DNA from: SIG440 sp045648175
GTDB lineage: Bacteria > Bacillota > Clostridia > Monoglobales > Monoglobaceae
DNA length: 20,210 nucleotides
Reading direction: 5' to 3'
Assembly: GCA_045648175.1 (NCBI GenBank)
Contig: JAZRNN010000034.1
Location: 1-20,210 of the forward strand
Of the stretch, positions 1-7,500 are shown in pieces. The position numbers and the translations under genes are program-made. Under the pieces are notes generated by a model. The model made no database searches, had not been told where the DNA came from, and saw only the letters and a list, made by a program, of their open reading frames with translations. Numbering within the stretch: the first letter of the stretch is position 1; every line of letters starts with the position of its first letter.

Positions 1-690
1 TGCCTTAACTCCTGTATCTGTGTCACCTATCCACCAATTGCCGTTTTCGCCGATATATGGGGTTAAGCCGTTTGTGCCTGCACTACCGATGTCCCCTTTG
101 TCACCTTTTTCACCTCGTGGACCTTGAGCACCAGTGTCACCCTGAGGACCCTGCGGACCTTGGTCACCCTTGTCACCTTTTTCACCTTTGGGGCCTTGCG
201 GTCCTTCAACTCCTGTTTCACCTTGCGCCTGAATCCCCGTATCAACATATGTCTCTTTGTCAACATCATATTCAAACCAGTTGCCGTTTTCGCCTATGTA
301 TGGAACCGAACTTTCAATACTTTTCTGCATTTTAGACATATACTGCTGCCATATTTCCGGAGTAGGTGCAAGCGGTTCTGTGCCTTCCTTCATCCCTGAA
401 GCCTCTATCTCAACCGTCGCAACATTGGCTGTAACAAGGCTTTCTGTTCCGCAAAACAATGAAACCGTAAACATCGGTGCCTTTATTACCTCCCATGGCA
501 CAATACAGGAATTTTTATCATCCAAAAACACATGATAAAAACTGCCGCCATATCCAAATATTGCTGTAATCTCGCCTTTCCATTCCTCGCTCATCATAAA
601 CTCTGCCCTTAAATAATTGCGGCTGTCTGCAACAGGCAAAAAGTTATCTGTGCGCTTAATTATCTGGTTTTCTACCTTGAACTTAAGCAT
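1..690 (-). CDS. Collagen-like phage tail fibre / baseplate protein (3' part missing)
   Basis: This is the first 230 residues of a protein that runs off the left edge with no stop codon. The ATG at 690 follows a strong GGGGGAG ribosome binding site and lies 12 nt after the stop of the preceding tail gene. Residues 1 to about 110 form a beta-rich domain of the kind found at the N-terminus of baseplate-attached proteins in clostridial phages. Residues 157-207 are 17 uninterrupted Gly-X-Y triplets rich in GPQ, GEK, GDK and GDQ, which should trimerise as a collagen triple helix. A nine-residue motif, PYIGENGNW, occurs on both sides of the collagen stretch (130-138 and 211-219). The last gene of the tail module commonly encodes the host-binding fibre, so a receptor-binding role is inferred. 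The receptor-binding tip would lie outside the window. Confidence 0.85.
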   Translation of the reverse strand, partial: MLKFKVENQIIKRTDNFLPVADSRNYLRAEFMMSEEWKGEITAIFGYGGSFYHVFLDDKNSCIVPWEVIKAPMFTVSLFCGTESLVTANVATVEIEASGMKEGTEPLAPTPEIWQQYMSKMQKSIESSVPYIGENGNWFEYDVDKETYVDTGIQAQGETGVEGPQGPKGEKGDKGDQGPQGPQGDTGAQGPRGEKGDKGDIGSAGTNGLTPYIGENGNWWIGDTDTGVKA

Positions 691-702
691 AAAACTCCCC
701 CT

Positions 703-1581
703 CTAAATAAATGTAAGGTTAAAACTGGTACGACTGTGGATATATGGTACACTTCGAGGCGCACAATATGCATAAAAAACTAATGTACCATCAAGTATAT
801 CAAAGCCATATTCTATCTCATTTGCACCCGTTATCAGTTTTTTTGTATTATATATCACCGTATCATATGTCGTTATTCTTTGATGCGAAAATACAAATTG
901 CTTAGCAGCAATGTCGAAAATACCCCCGTATTTTGGTTTTCCATCAACAAGTTCTGTGCTGATAATCAACACATACCTGAATTTACTTAAATCAACCTTT
1001 GCTTCATTTATAGCATACCTTGCCTTTCCTGTTGACGAATTTCCCTCATAAAGATATTGCTCTCTGTCCGTAAGTTTTGCTTCATACGCCAGATTTCTCC
1101 CCAGGGTTGCAACCTTCGACTGTGCAAACTCTCTTTTATCACAAATCTCTCCCTCGGCTGAGATTTCAGCAAGCAGAACTACTTCACCATTTTCCGGCAA
1201 GCTCTCGGCAAATAAAATATCCGCCGTCTGCAAAGCCTTGTTGTAGTATGCATATATAAACCCTGCTGTATTAGGGGATACTGCCACCTTATATCCGTCA
1301 CCGTCAACAGTAAGTCTTACTCCGCTTTCAAAAAAAACTATGCCCTGTGCTACCGAAACTGCCATATGCTGTGTACCTTTATTCTGCACACTGCACATAC
1401 ACCCATTAAGCTGAACACCCGAGCTCACCAACGCCGCTGTCATTGCATTTAAATCAGAAACGTTATAGCTATCCTTTGAAACAAATGGGGCAACGCCGGC
1501 ACCCACCAGGCTTTTTGTTATATCGTTTATATCCTCTGTTCCGTAAACTATATTATCCGCAAAGCTGTATGTAATTGCCAT
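703..1581 (-). CDS. Phage tail / baseplate protein of unknown fold
   Basis: This 292-residue protein has no motif that gives a biochemical function. Its N-terminus (MAITYSFADNIVYGTEDIND) resembles clostridial phage tail proteins that begin with a short 'VYG-EDIN' segment. The rest is beta-rich with many aromatic residues and has no signal peptide or membrane segment. The ATG at 1581 follows GGAGGAGTGAGAAA, and this ribosome binding site overlaps the stop of the Gp37-like gene, so the two are translationally linked. Its place between the Gp37-like tail protein and the collagen-like fibre indicates a distal tail or adsorption component, perhaps a connector for the fibre. The structural assignment rests on position; the detailed role is unknown. 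Confidence 0.65.
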   Translation of the reverse strand: MAITYSFADNIVYGTEDINDITKSLVGAGVAPFVSKDSYNVSDLNAMTAALVSSGVQLNGCMCSVQNKGTQHMAVSVAQGIVFFESGVRLTVDGDGYKVAVSPNTAGFIYAYYNKALQTADILFAESLPENGEVVLLAEISAEGEICDKREFAQSKVATLGRNLAYEAKLTDREQYLYEGNSSTGKARYAINEAKVDLSKFRYVLIISTELVDGKPKYGGIFDIAAKQFVFSHQRITTYDTVIYNTKKLITGANEIEYGFDILDGTLVFYAYCAPRSVPYIHSRTSFNLTFI

Positions 1582-1585
1582 TTTC

Positions 1586-2713
1586 TCACTCCTCCAAACT
1601 TTCTAATGTAGGTTTTGTGCCTACCGTATCAATATCATAAAAAATTTCCACTGCACTTACCCTTTTTCTTTCTGTGCATCTGTAATCACCAAACTGTATC
1701 TGGACTCTTACAATATCACCTTCGGTATAGTCTGCTCCGTATTCCACGTGTCGAAGAGAGGTTTCGCTTTTCTCAACAACCTTCATTGCTGCAAAATCTG
1801 CCTTTGCCTCGTCGGGAGTTTTAATCCCTTGCAAAATTCCCTCCCAACGTGCAGCACCTTCGTCACTTGAATTGCCAAGATATACCCATTTGCTGACAGG
1901 CTTATCCTCGCTTACCTTCCATACGCCATCTTCGGAATCGCAATATAAATACGCCCCTTTCTCACACGTAAGACCAAACCGAGTACCCTCAGTGGTAATT
2001 TTATAATAAGTAAAATAATTTTCTTCCTTCCCCGATGTGAGTGCAGGTGAATTTAAAGATGCACTCCAGTCTCCCATATCCCGAAGTTCTCTTTTGTACC
2101 ATCCGCAATCATCAACAAGGCCTTGCATATCACGGGTATAGCTCATATCACAGGCTGTACGGTTTGAAGCGGAAATTAGCAACTGAAGCTCCTTACCTCT
2201 GCAAACCGAAAAGGTAAATTTTCTGTCCTTTATATCGGCTCTAAGCTTAAACCCAAGCCCCGCCGGTTGCAGAACCCCGCAAACAGTATCATATACTGTT
2301 TTGGGTTCCTTTACCGAATATTCAATCTCCTTATCTACAAGTGCAACATCTGTAACATCTACAAAGTCACCCATAGCGGTCTTCACCGCATAGTTTGCAA
2401 TTTCTTCAGGAGTTTTTTTAGCATGCGAAAATGGTGCCGTTACCCTTTTAGTCAATAACCACTCGGGAGTTCTGCCAAAAATCGCAATATCTTCGCCCAG
2501 TTGCCATCCGGTAACTATCATCTGCATATCCTTTGCAACACATATGATATAAGTGTTTTCCCTTAGCATCTCAATAATTTCTGCTTTGCTTATGGGGAAA
2601 TGGATTTCTGCAGTTCCAAAGCCGCAATACTTTTTGGTAACATTCAGTGAAATGCATCCCGATACTTGTTTTATTGGGTCAAAATAGAAGTTATAAAAAA
2701 ATACATCACTCAC
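1586..2713 (-). CDS. Siphovirus Gp37-like tail protein (tail-associated, Tal-type)
   Basis: This 375-residue protein resembles the ReqiPepy6 Gp37-like family of siphovirus tail proteins. The N-terminal half has the expected beta-rich layout, with an opening segment ending in FGTAEIHFPI, a central 'TPEWLLTKR' stretch and a conserved 'YTRDMQGLVDDCGWYKREL' region. Members lie directly after Dit and form the central hub of the tail tip. This one is short for a tail hub and shows no peptidoglycan hydrolase or peptidase domain, so any wall-degrading activity must be elsewhere. Translation starts at GTG 2713, which overlaps the Dit stop by four bases (GTGA) and suggests coupled translation. The family call is fairly secure; the hub role is inferred from position. 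Confidence 0.8.
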   Translation of the reverse strand: MSDVFFYNFYFDPIKQVSGCISLNVTKKYCGFGTAEIHFPISKAEIIEMLRENTYIICVAKDMQMIVTGWQLGEDIAIFGRTPEWLLTKRVTAPFSHAKKTPEEIANYAVKTAMGDFVDVTDVALVDKEIEYSVKEPKTVYDTVCGVLQPAGLGFKLRADIKDRKFTFSVCRGKELQLLISASNRTACDMSYTRDMQGLVDDCGWYKRELRDMGDWSASLNSPALTSGKEENYFTYYKITTEGTRFGLTCEKGAYLYCDSEDGVWKVSEDKPVSKWVYLGNSSDEGAARWEGILQGIKTPDEAKADFAAMKVVEKSETSLRHVEYGADYTEGDIVRVQIQFGDYRCTERKRVSAVEIFYDIDTVGTKPTLESLEE

Positions 2714-3564
2714 ACAACCACCGCCTCACAATAGATGTTGCTGTACTTACATTCAACTGTAAATGCAGATTGAATATCACCCACAACTACCGACAAATCA
2801 TTAATGCCCTTTTCAAGAACAAAATCACCCAAAAATGTATCATCCGACAAATTACTAAGCAGATTCCCCGTAATACCGCTTTCTATTTTTCGGTTTTTTA
2901 TATCCACCGTAATCTTGTCCTCTGCACAGGGAGCATATTCCAGCACGATTTTCTTTCCTGTTGTATTATTGGTTATTATTACAGTTTCTGCGTTATGAAG
3001 TTCCTTTGGGCAATTAATATAAATACGCGGCTCAATCACGCAATCCCCCTGATTTTTAATAACTGCACCCATAGTTGTAGTACCAAAGACCGCAGGCAAT
3101 GTGAAAGGTGTGCTGAGATTTTTTGTCTGCACATAAAGCGGAACAGCACTTTCACGTTCGTCCTCAAAATAAGGGTTGTCGCACACAAACTGCACCGCAA
3201 GCTTTGCAATTTTGCCCTTTAAAACACGGACAGGATCAGGAATTTTAACCTGATTACAGTAAATTCTTCTTTGTACTTCGCCCTTTTCAATATACAACCA
3301 CCCCGGGTTACTTAAAATTCGCAAAACCCTTGACACGGATGCCCTAACATCTTCATCGCAGATTTCAACACTTAAAGTAACCGCTCTGGGAAGCACACGT
3401 GATGATATAGTTTCCTGACCGTCATAGCCCGAAACATTTGCCGTAATATACTCTCGTTCGGCAATTCCAAGTCCATCTACTTCCGTCACGCGGATGCTTT
3501 TTGATGAATCTCCCGATATTTCAACTGTGCCCTGACTATTTTTATATATTATTACTAATTTCAT
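2710..3564 (-). CDS. Distal tail protein (Dit), phage tail family
   Basis: At 284 residues this has the usual length and layout of the siphovirus Dit family. An N-terminal tail-tube-like domain (about 1-135) contains the typical 'YITANVSGYDG' and 'RAVTLSVEI' strands. It is followed by a beta-sandwich domain with 'EPRIYINCPKEL' and 'ITNNTTGKKIVLEYAP', the pattern seen in the C-terminal galectin-like domain. Dit forms the hexameric ring joining the tail tube to the tip. The gene sits between the tape-measure candidate and the Gp37-like protein, which is the canonical place. The ATG at 3564 shares its A with the upstream TAA stop (TAATG), and GGGGAG about ten bases upstream serves as the ribosome binding site. 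Confidence 0.85.
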   Translation of the reverse strand: MKLVIIYKNSQGTVEISGDSSKSIRVTEVDGLGIAEREYITANVSGYDGQETISSRVLPRAVTLSVEICDEDVRASVSRVLRILSNPGWLYIEKGEVQRRIYCNQVKIPDPVRVLKGKIAKLAVQFVCDNPYFEDERESAVPLYVQTKNLSTPFTLPAVFGTTTMGAVIKNQGDCVIEPRIYINCPKELHNAETVIITNNTTGKKIVLEYAPCAEDKITVDIKNRKIESGITGNLLSNLSDDTFLGDFVLEKGINDLSVVVGDIQSAFTVECKYSNIYCEAVVV

Positions 3565-4775
3565 TATTCACTCGCTCCCCTCAGTTTTTCAAGCGTTGCC
3601 GCACTCTTTGCCGCAGCAAGCTGTGCCGTTGTGGTGTCACGCGATGAATTAAATGTATAACTGGTGTTATACACATTTTTATTTGACACCGTCTGCTGAC
3701 TGATACCTGCCGCTACTGCCGAAAGTTCAGTAGCTAAGCTATTCATACTGTCTATCATCGCAGACCTTACTTCCGCAACCGTCTGAAAAATCAGATTCTC
3801 AAAGCCTTGACCGAATGCTTTGCCCGATTCCTCACCCAGTTTATAATAGCTGTCAGGAATATAGTCAAAGCTCTCCTCAAGAACTTTTATAAAGGCGGTT
3901 TTCTCGGCATTGTCTGTCTTAAAATATCCGCTGTTAAACTGCTCTGCAGAATATATCCCCGCCTCCTGCAGTTCTTCTTTGTTTAGAATTCCGTTAAGCT
4001 GTGCTGCAATACTGCCTGTCAGTTCCGACCGCTTGTTATAGCCGTCAATAAACTTTTTTCGGGTATCATCATCTGCCTGCAGAATTATCTCGGCTGCTTT
4101 TACCGCCTCAGCAACACTCATATCGCCGATTTCGGTAAAAATCCCGTCGGGAATATTCCCAAGTTCTTTTAAAGCAAACACAGCATCGCGGTATCTTTCA
4201 AGAAGACTGGTTTCATCATCAAAATCAGACAATGTATTTTTTTGATAAACCTGGTCGCTTCCGTCGGGATTTACACCTACAAGCCTTATTTTTTGAGACG
4301 AATACCACTTATCTTTGGTTTTCTTAAGGTTTTCTTCAAGTTCCTTTTGCAAACCATAAATTTTTTCTGCTAACTTGATTTGTTCCTGCTCTGCCTCATC
4401 TGTCAGTCTTTTGTTATAGGCAATAATCTCCTCGGTATATTTATACCACGCATCTGTCCCCTGACGCAGATTTTCATCACGGTATTTTTTCAGCTTTTCA
4501 TAATATTCCTGTTCGGATAACAGTTCAAGCTTAAGTGAATTTTTCAGATTGTCAATTTCACGCTGTTGTCGTTTTTTAGCCAGATTTTCAGCATTTTTTG
4601 CCGCATTTTTGGAAAGTGTTTCAAGTTCCACATAAACATTCTCAAGCGCCGTAATCGCAAGGTATGAGTTCTCATCAATCCCCACACCTATTCCCGATGC
4701 AATCATTTTGCCTATATCATTATTTTTTGCTGCGATTTCTAAATCTTTTATGTACTTTTCAAAATCAAACGACAT
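3564..4775 (-). CDS. Short tape-measure-type tail protein (candidate)
   Basis: This 403-residue protein occupies the tape-measure slot between the Gp15 tail-assembly gene and Dit. Residues about 45-165 are long, charged, Lys/Glu-rich helices with heptad character (for example 'NAENLAKKRQQREIDNLKN'), predicted to form a coiled coil. The C-terminal part is Ala/Ser-rich and also helical. No transmembrane segments, peptidase or lytic transglycosylase domain is visible, although larger tape measures often carry them. At about 0.15 nm per residue, 403 residues would specify a tail of only about 60 nm. It could instead be a shortened tape measure or a remnant. The ATG at 4775 follows GAGGGAAGGGATGAA. 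The positional evidence is good, but I see no diagnostic family motif. Confidence 0.6.
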   Translation of the reverse strand: MSFDFEKYIKDLEIAAKNNDIGKMIASGIGVGIDENSYLAITALENVYVELETLSKNAAKNAENLAKKRQQREIDNLKNSLKLELLSEQEYYEKLKKYRDENLRQGTDAWYKYTEEIIAYNKRLTDEAEQEQIKLAEKIYGLQKELEENLKKTKDKWYSSQKIRLVGVNPDGSDQVYQKNTLSDFDDETSLLERYRDAVFALKELGNIPDGIFTEIGDMSVAEAVKAAEIILQADDDTRKKFIDGYNKRSELTGSIAAQLNGILNKEELQEAGIYSAEQFNSGYFKTDNAEKTAFIKVLEESFDYIPDSYYKLGEESGKAFGQGFENLIFQTVAEVRSAMIDSMNSLATELSAVAAGISQQTVSNKNVYNTSYTFNSSRDTTTAQLAAAKSAATLEKLRGASE

Positions 4776-4843
4776 TTCATCCCTTCCCTCTTATTTACAA
4801 GTATTAAGGCAGATGCTGCCTCAAATTTTCCGCATCTCTTCAC

Positions 4844-5410
4844 CTAAAAAAGACTTTCCATCTTCTGTGCCATATCCATTTCCTTCTCTTCCTCGCCTCT
4901 CACATCGGGAAGTCTGTACCGTTTTTTCATTTTTTCATAAAAATACTTAAGCTCCCGGTTTTTCATTGTTGATGTGTCGGTGCATCTGTATGACACAATC
5001 TGCGAAAATTTGCAGTTCTCGCCAAGGCACGAAAGCAATCGTCTAAACTGCCACCAGTGCATATCGGTGTTCATTAAATCAATACCAAATTCAGACAAAA
5101 AGCCTGCCCATATATATTCAAAATCTTCTTTCAGGTCATAGGCCGGGGTTGAAAAAGAATTTTGCTCCTTTGAATTCTTTACCGTGCCTCCGGAATAAAA
5201 CCACATCAGGCCTTTAACGGCATCCACAAATCTATCGGGAAGAGTGGGAAAGGCAAGGGTAAAAACCCTTGCCAAGCCTTTACCGCCACTTCTCTCTCCC
5301 TTTAAAAGTTGCTGCTCTATTTCAATCCATACCGAAAAATCAGTGTTTATCGCATAATCCCTGTCGCCAATTCTGACCGTCTTGGGATAGTCAACCAAAT
5401 TATTTTTCAT
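4844..5410 (-). CDS. Bacteriophage Gp15 family protein (tail assembly)
   Basis: The product is 188 residues. It matches the Gp15 family of Listeria and clostridial siphoviruses, with the N-terminal 'YAINTDFSVWIEIE' pattern, the central 'YDLKEDFEYIWAGFLSEFGID' type segment and the conserved 'LHWWQF' type motif, here 'DMHWWQFRRLLSCL'. Gp15 genes lie just before the tape measure and are thought to act as the second tail-assembly chaperone. I chose ATG 5410 (MKNNLVDYP) because AGGAG lies eight bases upstream. A longer reading from 5437 is in frame but has a poorer site. The start overlaps the end of the preceding gene by 11 bases, so the second protein has its own start and does not need a programmed frameshift. 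Confidence 0.85.
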   Translation of the reverse strand: MKNNLVDYPKTVRIGDRDYAINTDFSVWIEIEQQLLKGERSGGKGLARVFTLAFPTLPDRFVDAVKGLMWFYSGGTVKNSKEQNSFSTPAYDLKEDFEYIWAGFLSEFGIDLMNTDMHWWQFRRLLSCLGENCKFSQIVSYRCTDTSTMKNRELKYFYEKMKKRYRLPDVRGEEEKEMDMAQKMESLF

Positions 5411-5741
5411 TTTCAGCACTCCTAAGTCCTGCACCAATCTCCGAAATTAAACAACACAAAACCGCTGTCAAATTGACAATTTCGGGTGGCTCGCGGTCAA
5501 AGATTTCATATGCCGCATCTCCCATCAGACATTTGATACTGTCCTTTAAAAATTCCTTAACTCGAATATCCGCTGCTCTTTCGTCATCTGCTGATGTTTT
5601 AATTTCCTCCAGCAAAACCTTTGCTGCAGCCTTTATCCTCTCACACTCTGCCAGAATACTGCTGCATAAAAACAGCCGGGCCTTATATCCATCAATGTCA
5701 ACCAACAGTTCCTTTCCGCTGTTTGGCGTTTGTATATTCAT
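5400..5741 (-). CDS. Tail assembly chaperone-type protein (Gp14-like position)
   Basis: This is a small, acidic, helical protein of 113 residues with no recognised catalytic motif. It lies between the major tail protein and the Gp15 protein, where siphoviruses carry the first tail-assembly chaperone, which coats the tape measure while the tail tube polymerises. It opens with 'GKELLVDIDGYKARLF', a short beta segment, and continues as helices. The ATG at 5741 begins only three bases after the stop of the major tail protein gene. The downstream gp15 overlaps its last codons in a different frame with its own ribosome binding site. The role is inferred from size and order only. Confidence 0.6.
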   Translation of the reverse strand: MNIQTPNSGKELLVDIDGYKARLFLCSSILAECERIKAAAKVLLEEIKTSADDERAADIRVKEFLKDSIKCLMGDAAYEIFDREPPEIVNLTAVLCCLISEIGAGLRSAENEK

Positions 5742-5744
5742 ACA

Positions 5745-6230
5745 TTATTCCTCCGTAAAGGTGCAAGTCTGCCAACCATCATTACTTGTTGCCTTGCCAA
5801 AAATCTTATCGCCCTTTACACGGAATGTTCCGCTGTACTTATAAGCATCAAGACCGTTTCCTTCATTTTCGGCAATGACTGCAAAATCACGTTTTATTGC
5901 GTGATTTTCATTATCTGCCATATCCACCATAATGATTGGTCTTACCGCATCCGCGCCAACCTTTTCATTATCAAATATTTCAATAATATCTCCGTGGACA
6001 GCATCGCCGCTGAATCTGTCAAACCCAAAGGTGATTGAAGGTGTATACCCAACCACATCTGTCTGCTCAAACTCCTCGTCAACATACTGTCTTGAATATT
6101 CCCTTGGATTTTTTGCCGTAGAAATTTCATCAAAGCCTTTCATACGGTAAAATGTATAACTGCCCTCACCGCCCGCTGTAGGCACGCCATAAAAGGCAAG
6201 TTTTTTGTATCTCTTTACTATTTCTGCCAT
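5745..6230 (-). CDS. Major tail (tube) protein
   Basis: This 161-residue protein has the length and beta-rich composition of siphovirus tail-tube subunits of Gram-positive phages. It begins 'MAEIVKRYKKLAFYGVP', then has a 'GFDEISTAKNPREYSRQYVDEE' stretch and a 'DVVGYTPSITFGFDRFSGD' strand pair. This is the pattern of major tail proteins in which residue changes track the packing of the tube ring. It ends with a 'GTFRVKGDKIFGKAT' segment. The ATG at 6230 follows AAGGAGTGAATTTTT, one of the strongest ribosome binding sites in the cluster, as expected for an abundant structural protein. It sits between the tail terminator candidate and the tail-assembly chaperones, the standard position. Confidence 0.82.
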   Translation of the reverse strand: MAEIVKRYKKLAFYGVPTAGGEGSYTFYRMKGFDEISTAKNPREYSRQYVDEEFEQTDVVGYTPSITFGFDRFSGDAVHGDIIEIFDNEKVGADAVRPIIMVDMADNENHAIKRDFAVIAENEGNGLDAYKYSGTFRVKGDKIFGKATSNDGWQTCTFTEE

Positions 6231-6251
6231 AAAAATTCACTCCTTAAATTT

Positions 6252-6308
6252 AATAAACCAACCTGACAGCAGCTAATCTCCCCGCCGTCAAGCTAAATAA
6301 ACCAACCT
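6252..6308. repeat. 13-bp direct repeat at the 3' end of the tail terminator gene
   Basis: AATAAACCAACCT occurs exactly at 6252-6264 and again at 6296-6308, 44 bases apart. The second copy encodes the last residues of the terminator-type gene (Leu-Val-Tyr-Leu on the minus strand), and the first lies in the short gap before the major tail gene. The arrangement looks like a small duplication of the gene end. No hairpin is evident. Confidence 0.6.
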
Positions 6309-6695
6309 AAGCTCCGCCTCAAATCTCGCATCCACACTACCCGTCGGCTCTGCAGTAAAGCTCTTTTCCACCGTCAGCGACAATGGATTAATACTCTTGC
6401 CCAAATCGGGTAAATTCCCCAATTCGTTTTGTATAGCAATCCAACCTTCGATGTCCTCGCATCTCTTTGCGGCAACACGGTTATATTTATCTGCCACGCT
6501 GTATTCCTGACGAATGGCAAGAATAAACCGGGTCTCAAAAACTCCGCCGCCGTCAGTATAGCGTTTAACCATCGGACTTGACGCCTTCATCCTGAGGGCA
6601 AAAGCCAAAGGCTTGCCCTCAAGATAGTTTACCTTTATGCCTGCATCCGCAATATACGGGCACTGTGAAAGATATTTTGCTGTTTCTTCAATCAT
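6288..6695 (-). CDS. Tail terminator / minor capsid-type protein
   Basis: This 135-residue mixed alpha/beta protein immediately precedes the major tail protein. That is where siphoviruses encode the tail terminator, a hexamer that caps the tail tube and joins it to the head. The N-terminus 'MIEETAKYLSQCPYI' is a helix leading to a small beta domain with 'FETRFILAIRQEYSV' and a final strand 'RFEAELRLVYLA'. This layout fits the terminator fold and also small proteins annotated as minor capsid proteins in related phages. The ATG at 6695 follows GGAGGGTGA within a 22-base gap. I cannot distinguish terminator from other neck proteins by sequence alone. Confidence 0.55.
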   Translation of the reverse strand: MIEETAKYLSQCPYIADAGIKVNYLEGKPLAFALRMKASSPMVKRYTDGGGVFETRFILAIRQEYSVADKYNRVAAKRCEDIEGWIAIQNELGNLPDLGKSINPLSLTVEKSFTAEPTGSVDARFEAELRLVYLA

Positions 6696-6717
6696 AACTC
6701 GTCTTCACCCTCCGTGA

Positions 6718-7041
6718 TTATCTGTACTCATACTCTGCCTGCAAATGCCAGTGCGGTATGCCTCCAAAATTATTTTCAGCAACCACCGCAATACGTCTGC
6801 ACTCAGCCACTGAAAATTCATCCTGACTTATTTCACCAAAATATATAAGGTCCCCCAGCGATATCTGATTTATCAGCTTATGCTCAATCCGCACATCAAA
6901 ATTATCACGGAAGTATATGCCCCTTTCTGTACTGCGAAGCCTCTTTTTGCAGTGTATCCACGCAGGATATGTGCCGCATTTTGTATAATCTTCGCCATCA
7001 GGGCTGAGTGTAAACAGTGTTACAACGCCATTTTCAAGCAT
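6718..7041 (-). CDS. Head-tail joining (stopper-type) protein, unknown family
   Basis: This 107-residue beta-rich protein begins MLENGVVTLF. It lies second in the row of small genes between the capsid and the tail tube, the position of the head-completion or 'stopper' protein in siphoviruses. Visible features are a 'YPAWIHCKKRLRST' segment and a C-terminal 'GGIPHWHLQAEYEYR' strand, which recall uncharacterised clostridial phage proteins of similar size. I chose ATG 7041, whose A is shared with the TAA stop of the upstream gene. A longer reading would have to use a TTG at 7077 without a suitable ribosome binding site. The function is inferred from gene order only. Confidence 0.55.
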   Translation of the reverse strand: MLENGVVTLFTLSPDGEDYTKCGTYPAWIHCKKRLRSTERGIYFRDNFDVRIEHKLINQISLGDLIYFGEISQDEFSVAECRRIAVVAENNFGGIPHWHLQAEYEYR

Positions 7042-7391
7042 TACTCCACCCCCGCATACAAAAGGCCTGTGCCCCAAAGATGCTTTAAAATAATTTTGTG
7101 CAGAGTTTTTGTATCATTGACATCTGAATACGTCACCGAATAACCGTCAACAGTCTCACTTTTAACTCTCCCATTTCCTTGGGCAAGATAAAGCTTTTCA
7201 GCAACCTCACAAAGACATTGCAAAACCTCGGAGCAATTCAAATCCACATCTTTTGCTCTGCCGCACAGGCTCTTAATTTCACAAAAGGCAGGGAGTATGT
7301 ATCTGTCAAATGACGCTTTGTCAAGAACACCGCGACATCCGCCGCAATACTCATTGAAATAATATTCAAATGTTACCTTAGGCCTTGTCAC
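7041..7391 (-). CDS. Head-tail connector (adaptor-type) protein
   Basis: This is a mostly helical protein of 116 residues directly after the capsid region, where phages encode the adaptor that docks below the portal. The N-terminus has the aromatic 'FEYYFNEYCGG' motif, followed by helices resembling Gp6-like connectors ('ILPAFCEIKSLCGRAKD', 'VLQCLCEVAEKLYLA'). Two in-frame GTG codons are possible starts, at 7400 and 7391. I prefer 7391 because GGCGG then lies about eight bases upstream, whereas the site for 7400 would nearly touch the start codon. The gene overlaps the end of the 32-residue ORF upstream and shares its stop with the next gene's start. It has seven cysteines, unusual for a connector. 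Confidence 0.6.
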   Translation of the reverse strand: MTRPKVTFEYYFNEYCGGCRGVLDKASFDRYILPAFCEIKSLCGRAKDVDLNCSEVLQCLCEVAEKLYLAQGNGRVKSETVDGYSVTYSDVNDTKTLHKIILKHLWGTGLLYAGVE

Positions 7392-7476
7392 AGTCTGCAC
7401 CGCCTTTCACCACAGTTTTAGCTTTTGACGGTGCTTTTAATGGAGATTTTTTTATTAAAAGTCCAATAGTTTTCAC
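7378..7476 (-). CDS. Small basic ORF (32 aa) between capsid and connector genes
   Basis: A GTG at 7476 is preceded by GGAGG seven bases upstream and opens a 32-codon frame ending at TAA 7378. The product starts as Met (GTG), then KTIGLLIKKSPLKAPSKAKT, and ends GGADCDKA. It has about eight lysines and no arginine. It fills almost the whole gap between the major capsid gene and the connector gene and overlaps the connector start by about 14 bases. The good ribosome binding site and coupling to the next gene suggest it is translated. It could be a small virion or decoration peptide, or a leader that couples connector translation. No family is recognised. Confidence 0.5.
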   Translation of the reverse strand: MKTIGLLIKKSPLKAPSKAKTVVKGGADCDKA

Positions 7477-7500
7477 ATTAAACCCTCCCTTATGCCGCTA

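Noticed and set aside
57..399. Overlapping plus-strand ORFs rich in Leu, His and Thr opposite the collagen stretch
   Set aside because: They are antisense shadows of the Gly-X-Y repeat, have no ribosome binding sites, and the minus-strand fibre explains the sequence.
2647..3222. A 191-codon plus-strand ORF
   Set aside because: It lies antisense to the Dit and Gp37-like genes, has Cys/Ile/Asn-rich composition without a family match, and no credible start site.
4840..4862. A T-run at the end of gp15 that might allow a programmed -1 frameshift
   Set aside because: The shifted frame closes after about eight codons and does not join the tape-measure gene.
5396..5420. Frameshift fusion of the two tail-assembly proteins, as with lambda G/GT
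   Set aside because: The -1 frame does not enter gp15, and gp15 has its own AGGAG and ATG, so separate translation is simpler.
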